Assembly: GCA_004293505.1 (NCBI GenBank)
Contig: RDYY01000019.1
Coordinates: 1-11,697 of the forward strand
Source: Sphingobacteriia bacterium
GTDB lineage: Bacteria; Bacteroidota; Bacteroidia; Chitinophagales; Chitinophagaceae
Direction: 5' to 3'
DNA: 11,697 nt
The translations under genes were made by a program, and so were the position numbers. Numbering within the stretch: the first letter of the stretch is position 1; every line of letters begins with the position of its first letter. Below are positions 1 through 6,389 of this stretch, piece after piece. The notes under the pieces were generated by a model, which worked only from the letters and a program-made list of their open reading frames with translations, had not been told where the DNA came from and did not search any database.

Positions 1-1782
1 AGGGGATCGGCCATTCGCTCTCCATTTGGGGTACGCAACACCAAAATTTACTTGAATGGCATACCCTTATCGGACGCCGGTGGCAATACCTATTTCAATT
101 TATTGGATCCTCAACTGGTTCAGGGGGTCAGTTTGGTCAAAGGACCTGCAGCCAGTTTATATGGGGCTGGCACCCAAGGAGTTGTTTTGTTGGATGCTGC
201 CCCTTCCAGTTCATTGGGCCAACATGGCCAGGTCCAAGCAGGATTGGGTTCCTATGGCCTTGCCCAAGGGGGATTTAGGTTAGAAAACAAAAGCCAGGAT
301 CGTCAATCGTTGGTCCATGGTCAGTGGTTACAACAAACCGGGTATCGGCAACAAACGGCCTTGCAAAAAGGACAATTCTATGGGCAATTGGCGCGCCAAT
401 TGAAGCGTACAGCTTTTAATGGCTTTGTGCTTTTGGCACATTTGCGATACCAGACACCGGGGGGCCTAACAGCAGGGCAGGTGGCCGCAAACCGAAGACA
501 AGCTCGGCCCAGTACAGCCACCCTGCCCGGTGCCGTTGCCCAAGAAGCTGGGGTGCAAAACAATACCGTTTTAACAGGATGGAAGGCCGAGCACAAATGG
601 GGGCAAGGATTTTTTTTGAAAGGGTTTTTGTCTTTGGGCAAAACAAGCTTCAAGAATCCCTTCATCACCAACTTTGAAAAAAGAGATGAAACCCAATTCA
701 ATACAGGTTTTCAATGGGGTTGGCAAAGCGCCTGGCAGGGCATGAAGGCAGAAGTAGTTGTGGGTGGAGAAGCCCTTTTTTTGGAAGCGGATATTCAGCA
801 ATTTGACAATGATTTTGGCAGGCCAGGCAGGCAACAAAGCCATGATTTGGTCAGGGCAGGTCAAAGGTTTTTGTTTGGTCAAATCAATTTGACTTGGTCC
901 AAGGGATGGCAGGTCCAGTTGGGCAGCAGCAGCAACCTACAATCCTATGATTACAAAAGGCAAATGGATTTGGGGCAGGCATGGAAAGAAAGAAGGGCCC
1001 GAGCGCCTTTTGTTCCTCGCTTGGCCGTCCAATATCGTTTTCGACCCAATGTGCTGGTCTATGCCCTTGCCAGCAAAGGCTTTTCACCTCCCAGTTTGGC
1101 TGAGTTCAGGCCCTCGGATGGATTGTTTTACCCTTTTTTACAACCCGAGTTTGCCGAAAACGTAGAAGCTGGTTTTCGCTGGAACAGCCCAAGCCATCCA
1201 TGGCAGTGGTCTTTGGCTTTTTACAGAAATCGTTTGTTGCAAACCATCACTCGGCGCTTGGACCCACAAGGACAAGAGTATTTTGTCAATGCAGGTACCA
1301 CGGCCCAAAATGGGGTGGAGGTACAATTTCAAGGGACATTGTACCAACAGGCAAAAGCCAGTTTAGGCCGATGGGACATCAGGGGGCAATTCAGTTGGCA
1401 AGACCATCGATTTTTACAATACCAATCGGGTCAAAACGATTATTCAGGTAACCCATTAACCGGTGTTCCCCAGGCCATGGCCCAATTGAGCCAAGGGTTT
1501 TATTTTCAGCACAATTGGGATGTTCAGCTGGGATTTCAGTACACCGGTGCCCTGACCTTGAATGATGCAGCCACCGTGCGCGACAAAGGCTTTTGGGTGG
1601 GGCAATGCAGTGTAAAGAAAACCTTTCAATGGAAGGCAAAAACCATCAGCTGCCAAGGCTTGGTAGACAATTTATTGAATGTAGATTATGCTTTGGGCAA
1701 CGACATCAATGCAGCAGGCAATCGCTTTTACAATCCAGCACCGGGGAGGAACTACAGTATTCTGGTGAAGCTTTCCTGGTAA
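1..1782 (+). CDS. TonB-dependent outer-membrane receptor, 5'-truncated by the window edge
   Basis: This is the C-terminal 593 residues of a TonB-dependent receptor, an outer-membrane beta-barrel that imports large ligands such as iron chelates or cobalamin using energy from TonB-ExbBD. The frame is open from base 1, so the apparent TTG start at 52 is only an artefact of the edge. The first roughly 65 visible residues are the end of the plug domain, with the typical GVRNTKIYLNGIPLSDAGG stretch followed by KGPAASLYGAGTQGVVLL. The rest is barrel, rich in Gln, Trp and alternating aromatics, including the conserved pattern SKGFSPPSLAEFRPSDG followed by LQPEFAENVEAGFRW. It ends in a beta-strand with a terminal Trp (SILVKLSW), the usual outer-membrane insertion signal. 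The signal peptide, TonB box and any N-terminal carboxypeptidase-like domain lie outside the window. The ligand cannot be deduced. The next gene starts 29 bp downstream. Confidence 0.93.
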   Translation, partial: RGSAIRSPFGVRNTKIYLNGIPLSDAGGNTYFNLLDPQLVQGVSLVKGPAASLYGAGTQGVVLLDAAPSSSLGQHGQVQAGLGSYGLAQGGFRLENKSQDRQSLVHGQWLQQTGYRQQTALQKGQFYGQLARQLKRTAFNGFVLLAHLRYQTPGGLTAGQVAANRRQARPSTATLPGAVAQEAGVQNNTVLTGWKAEHKWGQGFFLKGFLSLGKTSFKNPFITNFEKRDETQFNTGFQWGWQSAWQGMKAEVVVGGEALFLEADIQQFDNDFGRPGRQQSHDLVRAGQRFLFGQINLTWSKGWQVQLGSSSNLQSYDYKRQMDLGQAWKERRARAPFVPRLAVQYRFRPNVLVYALASKGFSPPSLAEFRPSDGLFYPFLQPEFAENVEAGFRWNSPSHPWQWSLAFYRNRLLQTITRRLDPQGQEYFVNAGTTAQNGVEVQFQGTLYQQAKASLGRWDIRGQFSWQDHRFLQYQSGQNDYSGNPLTGVPQAMAQLSQGFYFQHNWDVQLGFQYTGALTLNDAATVRDKGFWVGQCSVKKTFQWKAKTISCQGLVDNLLNVDYALGNDINAAGNRFYNPAPGRNYSILVKLSW

Positions 1783-1789
1783 CAGGCCT

Positions 1790-1797
1790 TATCTTAG
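1790..1797 (+). promoter_or_regulatory. Candidate -7 promoter box for the response regulator
   Basis: TATCTTAG resembles the Bacteroidota -7 element TAnnTTTG with one mismatch and lies 14 bp before the ATG at 1812. I see no TTG-type -33 box at the expected distance. The gene could instead be read through from the receptor, whose stop is only 29 bp upstream of the start. Confidence 0.3.
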
Positions 1798-1811
1798 CGC
1801 CAAATTATACC

Positions 1812-2963
1812 ATGGCTAAAATATTGGTCATTGACGATGAAAGGGCCATTCGGCAAGTATTAAAAGACATATTGGGGCACGAAGGCTACCAAGTGGAGGA
1901 AGCGGTGGATGGTGCCGAAGGCATGCAAAAGCTAAAAGCGGGAAAATTTGATGCCATTTTGTGTGACATCAAAATGCCCAAAATGGATGGCTTGGAATTA
2001 TTGCAATGGGCCAAGACCGAGGAAATAGACACACCCATGATCATGGTCAGTGGCCATGGCAATATCGAGACCGCCGTAGAAGCAGTGAAAAAAGGGGCTT
2101 TCGATTATATTTCCAAACCACCCGATTTGAACCGATTGCTCATCACCTTGCGCAATGCTTTGGACAAAACCACGCTTGTGCAAGAAACCAAAACCCTCAA
2201 AAGGAAAATGGGCAAGGGGCAAGAAATGATTGGTGCAGGACCTGCCATGGTGCAGATCAAAACCACCATTGCAAAAGTTGCCCCCACCGATGCCAGGGTT
2301 TTGATCACGGGCGAGAATGGATGTGGCAAGGAATTGGTAGCACGGGCCTTGCATGCGCAAAGCAACAGGGCTGCTGCCCCCTTTATTGAAGTGAATTGTG
2401 CTGCTATTCCAGCAGAACTGATCGAGAGTGAATTGTTTGGGCACGAGAAAGGTTCTTTTACCTCAGCTGTCAAGCAAAGGATTGGCAAATTTGAACAGGC
2501 CAGCGGAGGCACTTTGTTTTTGGACGAGATTGGCGACATGGGATTATCGGCCCAAGCCAAAGTGCTGCGGGCTTTACAAGAAGGCATCATCACCCGTGTG
2601 GGTGGCGAAAAAGCCATTGCTGTGGATGTACGGGTGATTGCGGCAACCAACAAAAACCTGATGGAAGAAGTGGCAGCCAAAAATTTCAGGCTTGACCTCT
2701 ACCACCGCTTAGGGGTTATCTTGATTCACGTGCCTACTTTAAAAGAACGCAAGGAAGACATCCCCGCTTTGGTAGATCATTTTTTACAAGTCATTGCTGG
2801 CGAATATGGGCAAGCGGCCAAACCCATAGAAGACAAAGCCATGGATTTGTTGTTGCAGCATCCCTGGACAGGGAATATCCGCGAGTTGCGCAATGTGGTA
2901 GAGCGCTTGATCATTCTCTCGGGTAAAACCATAACACCCACAGATGTGAAAACCTATCTTTAG
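1812..2963 (+). CDS. Sigma-54-type response regulator (REC-AAA+) lacking a DNA-binding domain
   Basis: 383-residue NtrC-family response regulator. The start is set at ATG 1812 because MAKILVIDDE is the canonical first strand of a receiver domain; the frame is open further upstream, but that part lies inside the receptor gene. Receiver domain, about residues 1-120: acidic pair D8/D9, phospho-acceptor D52 in CDIKMPKMDG, S80 and K102 in the usual switch positions. AAA+ domain, about 140-375: Walker A GENGCGKE (167-174), the sigma-54-contacting loop as GSFTSA (214-219) instead of GAFTGA, Walker B GGTLFLDE (232-239), arginine-finger segment FRLDLYHRL, and the WTGNIRELRNVVERL motif near the C-terminus. 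The protein stops directly after the AAA+ lid (PTDVKTYL), with no Fis-type helix-turn-helix. It is expected to remodel RNA polymerase-sigma-54 when phosphorylated; without an HTH it may act from solution or through a partner. No histidine kinase is encoded nearby. Confidence 0.93.
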   Translation: MAKILVIDDERAIRQVLKDILGHEGYQVEEAVDGAEGMQKLKAGKFDAILCDIKMPKMDGLELLQWAKTEEIDTPMIMVSGHGNIETAVEAVKKGAFDYISKPPDLNRLLITLRNALDKTTLVQETKTLKRKMGKGQEMIGAGPAMVQIKTTIAKVAPTDARVLITGENGCGKELVARALHAQSNRAAAPFIEVNCAAIPAELIESELFGHEKGSFTSAVKQRIGKFEQASGGTLFLDEIGDMGLSAQAKVLRALQEGIITRVGGEKAIAVDVRVIAATNKNLMEEVAAKNFRLDLYHRLGVILIHVPTLKERKEDIPALVDHFLQVIAGEYGQAAKPIEDKAMDLLLQHPWTGNIRELRNVVERLIILSGKTITPTDVKTYL

Positions 2964-3006
2964 CAAAACTTTGTTTTTTCAATCCTTTTCAAGTAGGGGA
3001 AAGGGC

Positions 3007-3014
3007 TATTTTTG
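3007..3014 (+). promoter_or_regulatory. Candidate -7 promoter box for lepB
   Basis: TATTTTTG is an exact match to the Bacteroidota -7 consensus TAnnTTTG, in the 68-bp gap after the response regulator and 17 bp before the ATG at 3032. That position would give a very short leader, which is common in this phylum. No clear -33 TTG lies at the usual spacing; the nearest TTG, at 2971-2973, is too far upstream. A T-rich context makes chance matches more likely. Confidence 0.4.
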
Positions 3015-3031
3015 ACGACCAAATCTTGATT

Positions 3032-4537
3032 ATGGGATGGACAATATTTATCCTGGCAACGCTGGGATGGCACTTGGGTTTGTTTGGCATGTTCAAAAAG
3101 GCAGGGATTGCGCCCTGGAAGGCCTTGGTGCCTTTTTACAACACTTGGTGCATGGTGCAAGCCACTTCCATTCCCCGGTTCTGGTTTTGGTTGCAATTGA
3201 TTCCCATTGCTGGCCAATTCATCACCATTTGGATCTGTATCATTTTTGTGATGCATTTCAAAAAAGTATCCGTTCCAGATCACGCAGCAGTTGTTTTTAT
3301 CCCTTTCTTTTATTTTCCTTATTTGGGATTTTCACCCAAAGAGAAATGGCATGGGACAGATGCCCTTAAATTATACTACAAGCCCGTATCCAGAGAGTGG
3401 ATTGATGCTGCTGTATTTGCCACAGTAGCGGCCACCTTGATCCGGACCTTTGTATTTGAAGCCTATGTCATTCCCTCGGAGAGCATGGAAAAGTCGCTGT
3501 TGGTGAACGACTTTTTATTTGTGAGTAAAATGAGTTATGGCCCTCGCACCCCACAAACGCCAGTGTCTTTGCCTTTTGTGCACAATACCATGCCTTATTC
3601 CATCACTACTCCCTCTTACATCAAAGGCATACAATTGCCATATTATCGATTGCCTGCCCTGTCCAGTATTCAGCGCAACGATGCCATGGTATTCAATTTT
3701 CCAGCAGGAGACACCATCATTAACTTGCCCGAGTTTGGCAGCAAGGTCACCTATTATGATGTCTTGCGCAGTCAATACAGGGGAGACCGCAATGCGTTAA
3801 TGAGTGAATACCCTACCCTTGTTCACCCCATGGACAAAACGGACAATTACATCAAGCGCGGGGTGGGCATGCCAGGAGATTTGGTCGAGATCAAACAAGC
3901 CGATTTGTACATCAATGGATTACCTGCTTATGTTCCTCCAGGCGCACAAACTGAATATGTGGTGACCACGGGAGGGAATGGGTTTGATGAAAACTTTTTG
4001 CGCAATGAATTGGGCATAGATCCCGAGGACACCAAAGGACAACTCACCCCAGGACCTGTCAAAGGCAGCTTTATTTTTAACATGACGGCCAGCGAAGCAG
4101 AGAAGGTAAAAAAGCAACCTGGTGTTTTGTCGGTGAGCAAATACATTGATACCAATGTGGGCCTTTTCTTTCCCAACGATGAAGCCCATTTTCCTTGGAC
4201 CTTGGACAATTATGGCCCATTGTTGGTACCCAAAAAAGGAGTGCCCATTGACCTGACGCCAGAAAACATTGCCCTTTACCGGCGATTGATCACGGTATAT
4301 GAAGGGGCCAGTTTAACAGAAAAAGAAGGCCAATTCATCATCAATGGAAAAACCACAAAGCAATTTATTCCCCAATTGAATTATTATTGGATGATGGGAG
4401 ATAACCGCCACCGCAGCCAAGACAGCCGCTTTTGGGGCTTTGTACCGGAGACCCATGTGGTGGGAAAAGCCAGTTTGATTTGGTTCAGCTGGGAGAAGGG
4501 CCCCCGCTGGAAGCGGCTCTTCTCTACCATCAAATAA
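3032..4537 (+). CDS. lepB: Signal peptidase I with N-terminal DUF5684-like membrane region
   Basis: 501-residue S26-family type I signal peptidase, the membrane-bound Ser/Lys protease that removes signal peptides from exported proteins. I chose ATG 3032 over the in-frame TTG at 3026 because it begins the first hydrophobic helix. Residues 1-100 hold two or three membrane segments around KALVPFYNTW and match the small membrane module DUF5684. Another hydrophobic segment at about 124-145 precedes the catalytic domain. Box B is PSESMEKS with catalytic Ser151. Box C is QRNDAMVFNFP (about 214-224). Box D is YIKRGVGMPGD with general-base Lys275. Box E is GDNRHRSQDSR (456-466). Between boxes D and E lies about 165 residues of extra sequence, making the protein far longer than E. 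coli LepB (324 residues), as is usual in Bacteroidota. All catalytic residues are present, so it should be active. An apparent terminator follows 23 bp after the stop. Confidence 0.96.
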   Translation: MGWTIFILATLGWHLGLFGMFKKAGIAPWKALVPFYNTWCMVQATSIPRFWFWLQLIPIAGQFITIWICIIFVMHFKKVSVPDHAAVVFIPFFYFPYLGFSPKEKWHGTDALKLYYKPVSREWIDAAVFATVAATLIRTFVFEAYVIPSESMEKSLLVNDFLFVSKMSYGPRTPQTPVSLPFVHNTMPYSITTPSYIKGIQLPYYRLPALSSIQRNDAMVFNFPAGDTIINLPEFGSKVTYYDVLRSQYRGDRNALMSEYPTLVHPMDKTDNYIKRGVGMPGDLVEIKQADLYINGLPAYVPPGAQTEYVVTTGGNGFDENFLRNELGIDPEDTKGQLTPGPVKGSFIFNMTASEAEKVKKQPGVLSVSKYIDTNVGLFFPNDEAHFPWTLDNYGPLLVPKKGVPIDLTPENIALYRRLITVYEGASLTEKEGQFIINGKTTKQFIPQLNYYWMMGDNRHRSQDSRFWGFVPETHVVGKASLIWFSWEKGPRWKRLFSTIK

Positions 4538-4542
4538 AGTCC

Positions 4543-4550
4543 TACCTTTA
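4543..4550 (+). promoter_or_regulatory. Weak candidate -7 box upstream of cdd
   Basis: TACCTTTA differs from TAnnTTTG only in the last base and lies just after lepB. It precedes the hairpin at 4561-4585, so a transcript from here would meet that hairpin before reaching cdd. No -33 box is visible, because the region upstream is lepB coding sequence. Confidence 0.25.
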
Positions 4551-4560
4551 TAGGCGAATC

Positions 4561-4585
4561 TGTCCTCCCAATGGAGGACATTTTT
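4561..4585 (+). terminator. Hairpin plus T-run between lepB and cdd: intrinsic terminator or SD-sequestering element
   Basis: A perfect 8-bp inverted repeat (TGTCCTCC at 4561-4568, GGAGGACA at 4573-4580) with a CAAT loop is followed immediately by five T residues at 4581-4585. This is the form of a Rho-independent terminator for lepB. There is no A-run on the left, so it should work only on the + strand. The right arm contains GGAGG, 6 bases before a TTG (4584) in frame with cdd, so the same hairpin could hide a ribosome-binding site. The two readings are not exclusive. Confidence 0.7.
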
Positions 4586-4601
4586 GTCTAAACCCAGGAA
4601 C

Positions 4602-5087
4602 ATGAGAGAAAAAGAAGTCCGATTTGTGTATGAAGTATTTGCTTCAGTCAAAGGATTGGGTGCAGGGGATGCGGCTTTGATGGAAAAAGCCAGGGCTGTC
4701 ACCGCCACCGCTTATGCTCCTTATTCTCATTTTCAAGTGGGTGCAGCTGCTTTGTTGCAAAACGGTCAAGTAGTGCAGGGGTCCAACCAAGAAAATGCCA
4801 GCTTCCCTGTTGGGCTCTGTGCCGAAAGGGTTTTGTTGGCAGCCATTTCTTCCTTGTACCCCCAAGTGGCCATTCATACCATGGCCATCAGCTACCACAA
4901 TTTATTGGGTGAGAGCAAACACCCCATTTCTCCCTGTGGTATTTGTCGACAAAGCTTGTTGGAATACGAAGAAAGATTGGGACATCCCATCCGCTTGCTC
5001 TTGAGTGGCATGGAGGGAAAAGTTTTCGTCATTCCCCAAGCTGCTTTGTTGCTGCCCCTCAGTTTTACGAGCGCCGATCTAAAGTAA
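4602..5087 (+). CDS. cdd: Cytidine deaminase
   Basis: 161-residue homotetramer-type cytidine deaminase, which hydrolyses cytidine and deoxycytidine to uridine and deoxyuridine in pyrimidine salvage in the cytosol. The active-site zinc ligands are all visible: Cys73 in the CAE motif, whose Glu75 is the proton shuttle, and Cys112 and Cys115 in PCGICRQ. The substrate-binding stretch YAPYSHFQVGAA (39-50) and the NQENASFPVGLCAER block (62-76) are also intact. I use ATG 4602. A TTG at 4584 would add six residues (MSKPRN) and has a GGAGG 6 bases upstream, so the start is not certain. The region ahead of the start carries a terminator-like hairpin, which may separate the gene from lepB. Its last 23 bp overlap the end of the oppositely oriented hydroxylase gene. 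Confidence 0.96.
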   Translation: MREKEVRFVYEVFASVKGLGAGDAALMEKARAVTATAYAPYSHFQVGAAALLQNGQVVQGSNQENASFPVGLCAERVLLAAISSLYPQVAIHTMAISYHNLLGESKHPISPCGICRQSLLEYEERLGHPIRLLLSGMEGKVFVIPQAALLLPLSFTSADLK

Positions 5088-6309
5088 AATAAAACCCGGC
5101 CAACCAAGACAACACGAGATAGCTTCCCCACACATAGGGAAAAACAGGCCAAGCATTGGCGGCCCCAAACCAGCCGGGAAAGGCCCAAAGCAATCCCAAG
5201 CCACTGCTCAATTTCAAGGTTTCCCACACCCAAGCCCACCGGTGCCCATCCATGTTTTCGGTCAGGGCATATACATACAAAAACACAAATCCACCATACC
5301 AAAACATGCCGGGTGAGCCAATTTGTGCAATGTTGCCAAACAAATAACTGATCACCAAAAGCAGGACCAGCAATTGAATCCATAGCCAAGTTTGGTAAAC
5401 AGCATTGGCGGGTGTATTGTACTTGTTGAAGTGATAAGGGTCTTCAATTTTGTGCACGGGATAGGCCAAGGCCATGTCTGCAGGACGCCAACCAGTGGGC
5501 ATGAGCCAGAGCCTGAATTTGTCCTTCCAATCAGCAGTGCGCCAAGCATCTTGGACCAACAACCACAGGTGCTGGAAATTGATGCGAATGGGGTTCCAGG
5601 TTTGTACCGGACGGGTAATGCCATAAACGGGGGGTACATCTTTTAACTCTGCTTGATAAGTGCCAAACCATTTGTCCCAGAAAATAAAAATTTGACCATA
5701 GTTTTTGTCCAGGTAAACAGGGTTCAATGCATGGTGAACCCGGTGGTGCGAAGGGGTCACCATGATGTTCTCCAGCCATCCCATTTTATCGATGTGTTGG
5801 GTATGGTACCAGAACTGGGCAAAAAGGTGCAAGGGCCCTACCACGGCAATCACTGAGGCAGGCACGCCCAAAAGGGCAGCAGGCAACAAAAAAATGGTAA
5901 AGAGCCTGAAAAAAGTTGATATGCTTTGGCGCAAGGCGCAGGCCAAGTTAAATTCTTCACTGCTGTGGTGCACGATGTGGGCATTCCAGAAAAAATTGTA
6001 CTCGTGGTCAATGCGGTGAACCCAATACCCTGCAAAATCAAGGGCCATGAAGGCGACGACATAGGTGAACACATTGGCTTGAATAGAGACCAAGGCCCAA
6101 TGACTGACCATCCATTCATAACTGAGCAAGGCAATGCTGAGGCCCAAAACGTCTTTGGTGACATTGGTGATGCCTGAACTGAGGCTGGAGATCATGTCCA
6201 AGGTCTTGACCGTGTCTTTGCCCCGCCACCATCCCCAAGCTTTTTCGGCCAATACCAAGAGCAAAAAAACGGGCATGGCCACCAGTAAAATTTTTCCGTA
6301 CGTCTCCAT
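5065..6309 (-). CDS. Fatty-acid-hydroxylase/sterol-desaturase family membrane di-iron enzyme, AGMO-like
   Basis: 414-residue integral membrane protein with the histidine clusters of the FA_hydroxylase superfamily, which binds a di-iron centre and uses O2 to hydroxylate or desaturate lipid substrates. The clusters are HRIDH (98-102), HIVHH (111-115) followed by SSEEFNLACALRQ, HTQH (169-172) and HHRVHH (188-193). The pattern HHSSEEFN..ALRQ together with TPSHHRVHHALNP and DKNYGQIFIFWDKWFGTY is closest, from memory, to the alkylglycerol monooxygenase (TMEM195) branch, which cleaves ether lipids, rather than to classical sterol desaturases. Hydrophobic stretches lie near residues 7-22, 52-72, 78-97 and 132-167, and a hydrophobic C-terminal half has segments near 303-325, 336-350 and 365-410. 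The ATG at 6309 is the first in-frame start after a plausible promoter. The true substrate is unknown. It is divergent from the D-amino-acid dehydrogenase and overlaps cdd tail to tail. Confidence 0.88.
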   Translation of the reverse strand: METYGKILLVAMPVFLLLVLAEKAWGWWRGKDTVKTLDMISSLSSGITNVTKDVLGLSIALLSYEWMVSHWALVSIQANVFTYVVAFMALDFAGYWVHRIDHEYNFFWNAHIVHHSSEEFNLACALRQSISTFFRLFTIFLLPAALLGVPASVIAVVGPLHLFAQFWYHTQHIDKMGWLENIMVTPSHHRVHHALNPVYLDKNYGQIFIFWDKWFGTYQAELKDVPPVYGITRPVQTWNPIRINFQHLWLLVQDAWRTADWKDKFRLWLMPTGWRPADMALAYPVHKIEDPYHFNKYNTPANAVYQTWLWIQLLVLLLVISYLFGNIAQIGSPGMFWYGGFVFLYVYALTENMDGHRWAWVWETLKLSSGLGLLWAFPGWFGAANAWPVFPYVWGSYLVLSWLAGFYFTLDRRS

Positions 6310-6324
6310 GATAGGGTTTGTCTT

Positions 6325-6355
6325 TAAAGGTAAGCCGGGCGATTTAATTCACCAA
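6325..6355 (-). promoter_or_regulatory. Candidate promoter of the hydroxylase gene
   Basis: Read on the minus strand, TTG (plus-strand 6353-6355) is followed after 20 bp by TACCTTTA (6332 down to 6325), close to the Bacteroidota -33 TTG / -7 TAnnTTTG arrangement, with one mismatch in the -7 box. The ATG at 6309 is 15 bp further on. This is the only gene in the window where both elements appear at sensible spacing. The TTG lies in the right half (as read on the minus strand) of the palindrome at 6353-6362. Confidence 0.45.
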
Positions 6356-6362
6356 CGCGTTG
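6353..6362. promoter_or_regulatory. Perfect 10-bp palindrome in the divergent promoter region, possible operator
   Basis: CAACGCGTTG is a perfect palindrome in the 80-bp gap between the divergent hydroxylase and D-amino-acid dehydrogenase genes. It contains the candidate -33 TTG of the hydroxylase promoter and directly abuts the weak -7-like box of the dehydrogenase at 6363. Its position suits an operator for both genes, but it is short and may be chance. Confidence 0.25.
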
Positions 6363-6370
6363 TACCTTGC
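6363..6370 (+). promoter_or_regulatory. Weak candidate -7 box for the D-amino-acid dehydrogenase
   Basis: TACCTTGC only partly fits TAnnTTTG. It is listed because it lies 19 bp before the ATG at 6390, and several other genes here carry a TA(C/T)CTT element at a similar place. No -33 box is visible. Confidence 0.2.
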
Positions 6371-6389
6371 CACCACAAAATTCTATGGC

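Noticed and set aside
1593..1811. Longer N-terminal extension of the response regulator, open in frame back to 1593
   Set aside because: It overlaps the receptor gene in another frame, and the canonical receiver-domain start MAKILVIDDE is at 1812.
2105..2680. 191-codon open frame on the minus strand inside the response regulator
   Set aside because: It is antisense to well-conserved AAA+ coding sequence and its translation shows no recognisable family.
2965..2979. AAAAC-TTT-GTTTT followed by more T, as a terminator after the response regulator
   Set aside because: The stem is only about five A-T-dominated base pairs with a three-base loop, too weak to call.
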